Source: Alitta virens (taxonomy: Eukaryota > Annelida > Polychaeta > Phyllodocida > Nereididae). Taken from it: 64,000 bases of DNA. Positions 23,446-34,100 of this stretch are shown here, one piece after another. Position 1 is the first letter of the stretch, and each line of letters starts with the position of its first letter. The notes under the pieces are model-generated. The model searched no databases and was not told the DNA's origin. It saw only the letters and a program-made list of their open reading frames with translations. The translations under genes were made by a program, and so were the position numbers. The DNA is taken from assembly GCA_932294295.1 (NCBI GenBank), contig OW028584.1, positions 27,613,970 through 27,677,969 on the forward strand, written 5' to 3'.

Positions 23446-23460
23446 AGGTCAATGAGGTCA
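23446..23460 (+). promoter_or_regulatory. DR3 nuclear-receptor site
   Basis: AGGTCA-ATG-AGGTCA, two perfect half-sites at 3-bp spacing, 4.3 kb upstream of the Gbx start codon. Confidence 0.45.
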
Positions 23461-23763
23461 TAGATCTGTACTAGCACAATTTCACTATGGTATACTGTGA
23501 CATCCCCCAGAATAGCGACTATACGTAATGTGTTCACATAAAGAACATTTTTCATTTCATTGTAATTTTTTGATGATATATAAAAAAATTATATTGCTTA
23601 AGTTTATGTTAAATGTCAATTTTTCGGTAGATGCAGTATTGGCGAAAAGTGAAGATTACTTCTGATTGAAAATTGTGTGAAAGATGCAGCCAATTATATA
23701 TATAATATGTACAATAAAAGGAAGTATAACTTGTTTTTATAACCATGATGAAGTGTTGTTGCC

Positions 23764-23990
23764 ACAATTCTTTTTTATTTTTTTTTTCAGATTTATTTAA
23801 AAAGGGTAGCCAGATCAGCTGAAGCTGTTTTGGATTCAGGCCCTTTACATCATTAAAAACTATAAAATAATAAAATCCATAGGTATTGATAACAATTAAA
23901 AATCATTAACAATAAATACACTAACAATAAGATACACAAACAATAAAATAAACAAACAATCAAATACACAATAACCAAGTTATAGCACCA
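23764..23990 (-). repeat. retroelement 3'-end-like fragment with poly(A)
   Basis: On the minus strand the sequence reads ...GATCTGGCTACCCTTTTTAA, then ATAAAT and an A-rich tail (the T run at 23770-23788). A run of (AACAATAAA)-like units lies at the far side. This looks like the 3' end of an inserted retroelement. Confidence 0.4.
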
Positions 23991-24448
23991 ACAAGTATTT
24001 TGTTTTGATTATGAATAGTGACCCATAAGCCCAAGGGTGACATTCATTTATGTATTTATTTATTTTGTAATGTTGAATTTCAAACGTCATCTTAATACAA
24101 ATTTCTTGACTTGACTTGCAAGTATATAATTATGTCTCCCAATTAATTTAGGTTTTCTTACGAAATTGACATAAATTTGTCTCAGTTTATGGTCATAACA
24201 TTTATTGAAGTCAGTCTATTATGGTGTAATCGAAATTCTATATTAATTGTGATGTATACATATATACTATCATTCTAACAATTTATGGAAATACACACAT
24301 AATAGGCCCATGCTAATTGATGTTCACCTTATCGATATGTAATTTGATGGACAGTTGGAATTTTAGCATGTCTATTGAGCATGTGACAAACAACAATATT
24401 CGTGGACTTCTAAATCATCTTGGCAACATAAATAACCTAAACTTGTAC

Positions 24449-24765
24449 TGTAATGGTGTCTATGTTGAGGCAAGTAAAAGACCTCACTCATGGGATAATG
24501 TGTAATAACATGGCGTGGACTTCCAAGTAGTCTTATCATCTCATCATTACATCTGCCTCTGACAGCTAGTCAATGGTCAGATAAGCTGACTAGGCTTCAT
24601 GGTGTAGTGGTTACACTGACAAGCTCCAGGTGTAGATATTAAATTTGATTCCCAACCCAGACTCCCATGTTTATGCTGAGGCAATCATAGAAGACCTTAC
24701 CCATGGGGCAAATGTACGACTTTGTGTGGACCCCTTGCCATCTCATCATTACGTCTGCCTTAATT
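24449..24765 (+). mobile_element. two family A SINE copies in tandem
   Basis: A tail copy (GTGTCTATGTTGAGGCAAGT to ACATCTGCCTCTGACAGC) is followed at about 24597 by a second unit with its own tRNA-like head (GGTGTAGTGGTTACACTG), body and tail (ATCTCATCATTACGTCTGCC). The second abuts the pentamer array at 24789. Confidence 0.78.
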
Positions 24766-24788
24766 TGTTATAAATGCTGACTGAAATA

Positions 24789-25030
24789 TACCATACAGTA
24801 ACATACAATACCATACAATACCATACAATACCATACAATAACATACAATACCATACAATAACATACAATAACATACAATACCATACAATACCATACAATA
24901 CCATACAATAACATACAATAACATACAATACCATACAATACCATACAATACCATACAATACCATACAATAACATACAATAACATACAATTACATACAATA
25001 ACATACAATTACATACAATTACATACAATA
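24789..25030. repeat. tandem array of CATACAATAM pentamer pairs
   Basis: About 24 units of (C/A)CATACAATA. Single-base variants (CCATA, ACATA, AATTA) are interspersed in a non-random order, suggesting higher-order unit duplication. It makes spurious reverse-strand ORFs rich in Tyr, Cys, Val and Met. Confidence 0.96.
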
Positions 25031-25304
25031 CAGGATTTTCAAGTCATTCTCGTATAACACTCCACAAGGCTAGCAAGTTTTCCACACCCATAGAACTATT
25101 AATAATAAATCAGGAAGCAAAAATACAAGTTTATCTCAATAACCTTTACTCACACTGAACTGAGGGGTTTAACTAACTCCCCAAATGTCTGCGCGGGGTG
25201 TAATATTTTAACCCTTCCCAGGATAGTTTCATACTTTTATGAGATAATCATTTATCAAAACATGCATGTTTAATGTTCGGGTCTCATTAATACAACTGTA
25301 GGTA

Positions 25305-25415
25305 GTTAAGACTGACTGACTGACAGACAGACTGCTAGACAGCTAGACATACAGACGGACTTATAGACAGACAGACAGACAGACCACTTGATAGCCAGAT
25401 AGACAAACAGATAGA
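25305..25415. repeat. degenerate (GACA/GACT)n
   Basis: GACTGACTGACTGACAGACA and later TAGACAGACAGACAGAC tracts with interruptions. Confidence 0.85.
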
Positions 25416-25680
25416 CCTACGAAATACCATACCATCCATTAACCATTTCATGTCAAATATAGTACCATGTATAATTACCCATGAGTTTGTGTGGTGACCT
25501 TGACAGTTGACCCGAAGGTCATTCCAAAGTCAGTATTCAAGAATTCTAAAGCACCTCAAAATAAGCTAGGCCGTGCAGTATGCTATGCCAGGCAGCTTGG
25601 CTAATTAGCGCTATCTCTTGATCTGATCAATTGAAACAACTCCCCCAAACAGTAATTAGGCTCTTAATGACTTTGAGGCC

Positions 25681-25815
25681 CCGGGGGGGGGGGGGGAGGT
25701 CAGTAGCTATAGAATATGGGGGAATAGAGCTCAGTAGCTATAGAATACGAGGGGGGGGGGGGCGAGGGGGTCAGTAGCTATAAAATACGGGAGGGGGGGG
25801 GGGCGAGGGGGTCAA
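25681..25815. repeat. G-tract minisatellite, about 3 units
   Basis: The unit GTCAGTAGCTATARAATA followed by 9-13 G, sometimes CGAGGGG, is repeated about three times with unit lengths near 50 bp. Several runs of at least four G lie close together, so G-quadruplexes are possible on the plus strand. Confidence 0.85.
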
Positions 25816-26160
25816 GGGATTAACTTTGACACAGGGTGCGATCCCACTTCCATATATAAATTACGATTTTTGGATAAAAGTTCAATAGATGAATTATAAT
25901 TATGCATCTTCTACTACAACCAGGATGTAAAATGTTGTTGTTTGGTTTCTTATTTTATTATATTGTTTATATAAATTGACATTTTATTATCATCTTAATC
26001 AATTATAGGCCTATATGATTGATTCATTTGTTTATTTTGGCGTTATAACCAGTTCCATTATTTTCCCCACTTAATTAAAATAGGCAGGGGTTACTTCACA
26101 CACCCACCCCTTTCTAAAGATAAGCACGCGTCCTGGACCAACAACGTCATTCTAATTAAT

Positions 26161-26373
26161 CACGTGATAAACACGTGACACTCAAATCTCACCGGGGGGC
26201 GTGGCAACGCGCGAAGTGGGCTGTGAACAAGTAAATTAGCCTCAATATGGCTACTGTTGATTGCTATACCACATTGTACCGAGAAAGTGAGCTATCTCCC
26301 CAAATTCTAAGGTTATCAAAATCGTCTGCTTCTCTCGTTAAGAGGTGAGAAAAATGGCGCGAATTTTTCACCT
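26161..26373. promoter_or_regulatory. E-box pair and E2F-like dyad upstream of Gbx
   Basis: CACGTG at 26161-26166 and 26172-26177. At 26343-26373 an imperfect palindrome, AGGTGAGAAAAAT...ATTTTTCACCT, is centred on GGCGCGAA, an E2F-like core. Local GC is raised. It lies 1.4-1.6 kb upstream of the Gbx ATG. Confidence 0.35.
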
Positions 26374-26519
26374 GTGGAGGCCACCCGCGAGGTGGAGCTG
26401 CGATCGTTTCATGACTGACGGGGTTAATAAAGCAAACTAATGAGTCATTATATGCCCTATGCCAAATATTCGATCATGGTTAAAATTATGAGAAACAAGT
26501 GTATTTAGGCCTATATACT

Positions 26520-26739
26520 GAAGAGAAGAGAAGAGAAGAGAAGAGAAGAGAAGAGAAGAGAAGAGAAGAGAAGAGAAGAGAAGAGAAGAGAAGAGAAGAG
26601 AAGAGAAGAGAAGAGAAGAGAAGAGAAATATTCAGGAGAGGAGAGGAGAGGAGAGGAGAGGAGAGGAGAGGAGAGGTGAGGTGAGGTGAGGTGAGGTGAG
26701 GTGAGGTGAGGTGAGGTGAGGTGAGGTGAGGTGAGGTGA
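26520..26739. repeat. three adjoining pentamer arrays GAGAA, GGAGA, GGTGA
   Basis: (AAGAG)n at 26520-26628, then a 6-bp break (ATATTC), then (GGAGA)n to about 26676, then (GGTGA)n to 26739. Each array differs from the next by one base per unit. It lies 1 kb upstream of the Gbx start codon. ORFs across it are artefacts. Confidence 0.97.
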
Positions 26740-27070
26740 ACTGCATGTTGCTTAAGTATTTTAATATCGATATTTATCAGGCCTAATTTTATTTATTATT
26801 TCACGTAGGCATATTTCAACTAAATACCACTGCATCAATCTTAAAAACAATTTTAAACATATATTTTAAATGCTTAAACATTTAATGTTAATTGGTAATT
26901 AGAATTTTTAGTCTTAAATGACTGCTCTTTTGCACTTAAACTCTGAGGTCGCAATTTTCAAGCTGGGAGTGTTGAGTTAACTAGCTAAGCGTGCCCGCTG
27001 ATTATCTGGTAAATTGGCCAGGAACGTAAAACGCTACTGATCATTAGCATGACGTTGAGGACGCAACGTC

Positions 27071-27160
27071 TCCGGCCAATCGGAACACAGAGGAGTGGTT
27101 AGGGGCGGGGTTTAAGGTTATTAGCATATGATTGGCAGCATCGGGCAGTTGAGTTGATGT
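27071..27160 (+). promoter_or_regulatory. Gbx: Gbx proximal promoter: CCAAT boxes and GC box
   Basis: Within about 65 bp there is a CCAAT box (GGCCAATCGG, 27074-27083), a GC box (GGGGCGGGG, 27102-27110) and an inverted CCAAT (ATTGG, 27131-27135). This lies about 640 bp upstream of the Gbx ATG in a locally GC-richer patch, with no TATA box in a typical place. A transcription start around 27150-27250 and a 5' UTR of roughly 550 nt are inferred. An upstream dyad, GACGTT...AACGTC, lies at about 27051-27070. Confidence 0.6.
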
Positions 27161-27775
27161 GCTCAGAGCTCAGAGCTGCACTATGCGCAGTAGAGATAAG
27201 ATCTTTGCAGAAAAAGGTGTTTTGGGGCATTTTACGCAGATTTGGACGGATCAGACACCCTGGCAACCGATATGAAGGCTTAATTTCAACTGACAGCTTG
27301 AATTGGAAGGTGACTTTACAAGCACAACGTTCATGGACTGCAATTTTTCGAGATATTATCAAATATGACAGTCAAAATGGATCGGATCTATAGAATGTGT
27401 CATTACCGACTGTGATTATTTAGCCTGAATGAAGTTTTATGACATTTGTATCATTTTGGATTTAAAATGACTGCCACAACAAGCTTGTGATCATTGTGAC
27501 CTGCCGGACAATATCGTTACAATATGCTGTGATAATTATTGAAAATATATATTACGTATGTATCTTGTATGAACATGGTGTGATTGACAGCTATACCACT
27601 CGAAAGACCTTGATATATAACTCACGAAAAACAATTAAATCCACAAATTATATGTACATTATATTGGATAACACCAGTTTCATCAATGAAACTATCTGTG
27701 CTGCGATACTAGGATAATAATCATTTCACAGCAATTCTAGGAATACATATTTCTTGGAATAGTGGATTTATCCCA

Positions 27776-28105
27776 ATGTCGGACAAAATGCAGCGATCTG
27801 GTTATACATCGTTTACTATAGATGCTCTGATTGGTCCATCTGCGGGGGCTACCCCTAGGGCCAGTCCTATGTTGTACAACGGGTATCTACTCCTGCCAGG
27901 GGGGCACCAATTCGGGCCCCCGCCAGCTCATTTACCCCTGAATTCCATCTATTCCCAAATTTCACCAATTTCTCAACATTTATCAACCGTTTCGGCCATA
28001 AATGGATCACCAATGACAATGCCTAGTTTGCCATTTCATCCAATGCACCAAGCTGGTTTGCACATGCCATCAGCTATGTCTTCCCACAGTACATCGGTAC
28101 AACAG
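27776..28105 (+). CDS. Gbx: Gbx coding exon 1
   Basis: It encodes residues 1-110, from [10 protein letters not shown] to SHSTSVQQ. It carries the eh1-like motif and a Pro/Ser/His/Met-rich low-complexity segment. It ends on a codon boundary before a strong donor (CAG|GTAAGA at 28106). The ORF runs on into the intron for about 36 codons, but that extension has no Gbx similarity, and the acceptor at 29221-29222 restores the frame. Confidence 0.96.
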
Positions 28106-31100
28106 GTAAGAAATGTTTTTTTTAAATTGAATTTTATACTTTATAGGCCTACAGCATTCCTATTTATTTTTAGTAGTCAACTAGTTATTAAAGTAACATA
28201 TAATGTATGTAATTAATGTCTCACAATTATTCATCAAATGCATATAGATATCTATAGGCCCATTATATAAATTTGGTATAAATATTGCATTTGATATATG
28301 TAATATTTAGTATATAGAAATTAAAGTAGAAGTAATAATAGTCTATCTGTGATATATTTCATTTTGTTTTTAATAATTAAATGTATTTATATGCTTACAT
28401 TTTGTTTTTCATGAAAAGTAGAATATTTCTGCCAATATTCCAGCCAATATGAATTAATATCATTTACCATTATACTACTATTATTTATTATGTGTGTGTT
28501 TATCTACACAAATAGCATGAAATATGTACTCATATTTTCTGCATGATTCACATTACAAAATGATCTTTCAAACGTTTCACGTTTACAAAATGTGAAAGTT
28601 ATCTATCAACAGAACAACTAATAATTTTTACATAATAAAACATTTGTTGATGTAAGCAGTTGGTAAATTAATTTAATAAAGTTAATAACACAAAATTGTT
28701 GACTCAAAAAATCATATATATCTTATAGATATTAGGTCTGAATGAATTTTAGTGATGAAATTGTTAAATTATGCATACTTTTATTATGAAAAGTCAAATA
28801 CGGACTAAACTGTTACGATTTTGGGGATATAACTTCAATAAATAAAACTATTAAACTCTTAAATATTATTCAAAGGAACAGATATACATATTTCATGTAT
28901 TGAATATATTGAATAATATATACTTCAATAGGCCTCAACCAGGGCAAACTTGAGTTTCATTTTCCAGATTTTCAAACGCTGAGTTGAAAATTACAAGTAG
29001 GCTAGTCTCACATATGTGATAGTCTATTATCACTAACACACCATGTATATAAAATTTACTATTATGAATATGTTATGTACGTGCTATGATTAACTATACT
29101 AGACATAAGAAACAATATGAGTGTTGGCCTATAACTTATAATTATACATTTAGTATTTTCAATTGATTTGACCTGATTAGAATCCAAAAAACACTGTTTA
29201 TCTTATATTTTCTGCATTTCAGAATGGTCTATCGGCTTTCACGGCCCCCGGGGGATTAGGGTCAGTCTCCCGGGCACCTCCTTCCCCGGTGTCCCCCGGC
29301 CCAGGAGGCCTGCTCAGCCGGAGTGCCTCCGACCCCCGATCTGCTATGACGGATGATGAATTACATAATAGGCTGTCTCCTAATTATTCTAGTCATGATG
29401 GTAAGCCAAACAAACTTTTCATATATCTCTAAAAACCAAAAAAGCCATCACAGTACAGCTAGATCTAGAAACTTACAGAAAATTTATAGGAGATCTGTCT
29501 TTAAATCATTAAACTTATAACTCGTAGCCTGTAAAACAACATCTTGAAATTTGTAGGCCTATTTGAATCATATACAGGCCTATGTACATGTCCATTCCTC
29601 GCTTTCTTGATCTATTTTCAAACTAATCACCATCGCATTTAAATCACCGTTTAGCATCACTGTTAAATAACCCGAGTTACCCTTTCTTGTATTTTGTAAT
29701 CATTACGAGTAGTTGGCTTGATATGATGGGGTTTTAATGATCACCTTCGACCAAGGGTAATTACCCCACTAGCACACTTAATAGGGCTTGGAGCACTGCC
29801 AAAAAGGAAGAAATAAAATATTTTAGATTTGAACTTTCCCGCGATCCAAATACTTCTGAAAGTTGATATAATACTTGTAAATTATTATATTTCACAATCA
29901 TAATGTACAAACAAGCATTTGCATGCATGCGAAATTCTAACTAAAGTCAAGCTTATGGAATTAATTCTTTTGCACAACAGTATAAAACTATTTGCAACAA
30001 TAATATAAACATCTCCATGGAAATATAAATATATTACTTATAAATTATAGTCCATACAAAAAAATTAATTTTTTATTTGTATCATTTTCATCTACAATTA
30101 ATTTCCTCAGTAGTGACCGTTTTCCTCATTTTCATATCGATTTTGAGAGAAAAAAAAGTTTGACCATCATAAACAAAATAAAAAGCTATATAATCTAAAT
30201 TTTAAAAAGGCCATCTTGTCTTTTTAGTGTCACAGTTGTGGTTTTCGCAAGTATTCTTGCCATTACCAAACTAAATAAAGTTAAATCAGTTGTAAAATAG
30301 CCCCTATTAATTTCTCGTTTGGTACCTGATTTTATGTCATTATAGACAGGATTTTAATGTACAGAGTCATGAGTGGTTTTTGATGAACTGAGTGTCTGCC
30401 TGAACAAAATACTGTTTTGTGTCTATCCATCCATTCCGTTGCATGTCAGTCTGTCTTTCTGTCGTGGTTTTTTTTTCTTCCTACTTTTATGCATACCACA
30501 AAAGACACAAATTGACATATTCTGACGTTGAAAGACAAAAATATGACAAAATCTGCAGGTATAGTCCAATACAATATCACGGAAAGCATAAAGACATATT
30601 TTAAGAATACCAAATTTTTATGTCGAATTTTACATTCCACAATAAGAAATTCGGGTCAAATTTGCAACAGTAAAATTCCAATGCTTGCCCCCCTGCAGAT
30701 ATATATATAAATATAAACCTTCTAGAAAGACATCTTTGAAAAGATTCAATATGGACACAATGGTTTATAAGACAAATATTGAATGTAAACTTTTAGCATT
30801 TGCTTGCAATTTCTATTTCTGTGATGATTCATGATAAACAGACACACGAAAAGCTTAAATATATAAAATAAAGTTTAGTTTATATATTGAGGCAAATCGC
30901 AGGTAAACTTAATATTTGACCAAGTCTTGAAGGCACCAATATATTAATTCTTGTATGTTAGATTTAAAGATTCGTCTTTTTTATGTCACACAATTACAAT
31001 AAAACTCAAAAGCTGTGGCCACAAAAAGCTAGTACTCACAACTTAAGGTGTTTTATTTCTTTAAAAGTCATTATAACATTTAAAAAATAAAGGAAAACCT

Positions 31101-34100
31101 ATGATAGAACCAAGTATACAGAGCTTTTCAAACAATATTCTATCAGAACAGTTTAACCAACCTCTGCAAATTGAAAATAATTGTGTCCAACCCTTAGCCG
31201 TTTGACAATGTCTAGAGACTCTAGATTGTGTATATAGCCATTTTGTGAAACTATAGTTACTTATTAGTCAAAAGAGTCCGTCATTCTTGACGATCAGAAT
31301 ATCCAGTAATGACAAAAGAGGTGCTAACTGAATTGTCACTAAGTTGAGAAATTCAGCCGTTTTGACTAACAGACTAGTCAGATACATTTTTAGTGGTGTA
31401 TTCATAATCATATCAGAAGCAGTTCTGACATCTCAATGTAATCTTAAAACTCTTTATATTCACGGCAACACACATCATAACCACATAATATGATTTATCA
31501 TTGAAGTCCCCTCAAACCATTACTCAACTCACATCATCAGCATATCCAACGATTAAATCTGTTCCCCAAACCATCACATCAGTGTCATCACTACTCACTG
31601 GGGTAAATTAATTCTCTTAACCCCACCCTTGTGGGGCATATATGGTGTCTCTTGCTAATCACCCCTTTGTCAAAATCTTTGCCCTTTTTTAAGCCAGACT
31701 TCTCACAAATTAAGCAATTAGGGAAAACACACGAAGTTGAGAGCATCAAACGCCATCTCAATATCTAGGAAGTTCAGTATCTGGAGAAAACTTGAGAGAG
31801 TTTTAAAGTCTATAAAGAGATATCTCAATACTCTAAAGATAATCCACTTGTCCAGGAAATTGATATATTAATTTGTTGATTTGTGTTAGAGCAATTAAAT
31901 CTATGGTTATGGTATATTATGAATTCTCTAAGAAATTGTGGCGTGATAACCCACTAAAGTATTTTCACACATCAAGTACTGATCTGGAAACCACTCAACC
32001 AGAATGAATAAATATACAAACACATCTTGTAGCAACCAGTTTCCACTCTATATAGATACAAATTACTAAAACTGAATTCCTGCTCCTAATATAATTGTTT
32101 TACAAATCATCGATCTTATTGTATACATGGCCAAATGTGCCACGTGCGTTTTCCATGAGAAGGATAAACGCATGGAAAACGCATGGTTTTTAACTAATTA
32201 TAATGAGGAAAAAACCATGCGTTTTCCAATCCAAACGCATGGAAAACGCACGTGGCACAATTGGCCATGTACCATCACAAATTACATATATGATTCACTA
32301 AACTGCGGCTGGGTGGCCTAATGGTTAAGGCATCTGCCAATTCCACATTGGTCAGCTCTGCTGAAGGTTCCGGGTATGATCCCCGGCCCCCGCACTCTTC
32401 ATGAGCAACATCCCAGCTGGATGTCAATCATATGAAATTTTAAATAGGAGGAGCCTTGCACTCCGTGTCTATGCTAAGGCAAGCAAAATACCCCAGCTAA
32501 GTAAATGTGCACCATGGTATGGACTCCAAGACTTATCTCATCATTACGTCTGCCTCTGGCAGCTGGTCATATAAGTTGACTAAGCTTCAGACCCAGTAGC
32601 ACTGAGACATAGACATAGACAATATATTTATGAAAACCCATAAGATAATAAAAACCAAGGAATTATTTGCTTTAAAATACTTGGTAATTACACTTAATGG
32701 TGGAAATGCTTTTCATTTTGAATTTTGGTTTAATTTGTTATATTTTTAATCGGTTCCAATTTAAACATTTTATTCTTTTTTTCTGATTGCTCTTGCCTAT
32801 TTAAATTTAGCGCCAAACCATTTTAACTCCGAAAGTACTCTCAAGAGGGAGCTATCGGTTTAAAATCCTATTAAATTGGCATGGGGGTTGTTTACCAAAG
32901 GGGGTTAGGAAATACAGGTTGGGGAGCACCCCTTTTTAGTTTTTGTGTATTTAGTGAAATTTATCTGAGCTCTGAAGTCAATCACCGTGAGACCTGGACA
33001 TATTGAAGAGGTTTAAATATTTCACAGGAAATGCTGGTCAAAATTAATTAACTAAAGATATTGATTGGATGAGAATTTAATCTGTGTAATAAACAACCAG
33101 GGATTTGATACTCAGAACTAATTAGGAGTTCAAGATTAGGTGAATACTTTTATAGAAAGTCAATAACTGGACAACTCAAAATCATTGTTACTAAGGTCTT
33201 AGCCAAATGAGTGAAATGCCCCCCTATCGTTTTTTACCCACAAATATTTAAACTTGGTGTAATAAGTCAGTTGGCCTAGTCAGCTAAGGCAGTAATAATA
33301 ATAGTATGACTGATGACATGGTGAAGCTAAATTATTTTTTATATAAAGCTGATTGTCCATCAAAAATACTCTTGTAGGAGATATACACACTGAAAATATG
33401 TACAAAAATTCATATAAAATGTCTAGAAATGAGATCTTTTGACAAACATGACATTTTCAGTATAGGCCAGGAGGATGACATATTAACAAACACCTGTAAA
33501 TCAATTTCAGAAAATGTACAGTGAAGTCTAATCCATTAATAACTGCATGGTAATTTAAACCAAAATGCCAACCATATATAAAATATGAACAAATTTTGTG
33601 AGAAAAGTGTTTGCATTTCTGTTCTTCACATGTTATTAATCAAAAATCGATCATAAGAAATGCACTTTGCTTGAGATGTCGTTTAAATTTGAATATTTAT
33701 CAAGAATCAATACTGATCAATAGATATCAATAGATGGTATCATGGCAATTCAAGAAAATCTGACAAAATTAGCAGTCTGGAAAGATAAAATCTTATATGA
33801 ACAAATGTGAAGCCTAAAACTTAACATAAATTGGCAAAAAACAAACAACAAAAAGCGATGATAATAATAAAAAAAGACTGCTGCTTTTGCCTCTAAATGA
33901 CACATTTTTAAATTGCTATCAATTTCAACACTCAGAGCATTTCTGCCTTCTATCTTCTATCTAGCATCCATGCAGATAGCATCAGCATCCCCTGCCTCAG
34001 CAACCGCATCCCACACGCAAACAGCCAGTCAATCATGTCCCCATCAATTAAGGACATGGAGATCATGTAATTTTCACCTGCTCTGGTAAACCACACTGGC

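Noticed and set aside
24749..25028. Three minus-strand ORFs rich in Tyr, Cys, Met and Val
   Set aside because: They are frames of the CATACAATA tandem array, with no start context or domain.
26486..26746. ORFs with Ser/Leu/Phe or Arg/Glu repeats
   Set aside because: They are frames of pentamer arrays.
28106..28216. Continuation of the Gbx exon 1 ORF for about 36 codons past 28105
   Set aside because: A consensus donor at 28106, loss of Gbx similarity and the in-frame exon 2 show it is intron.
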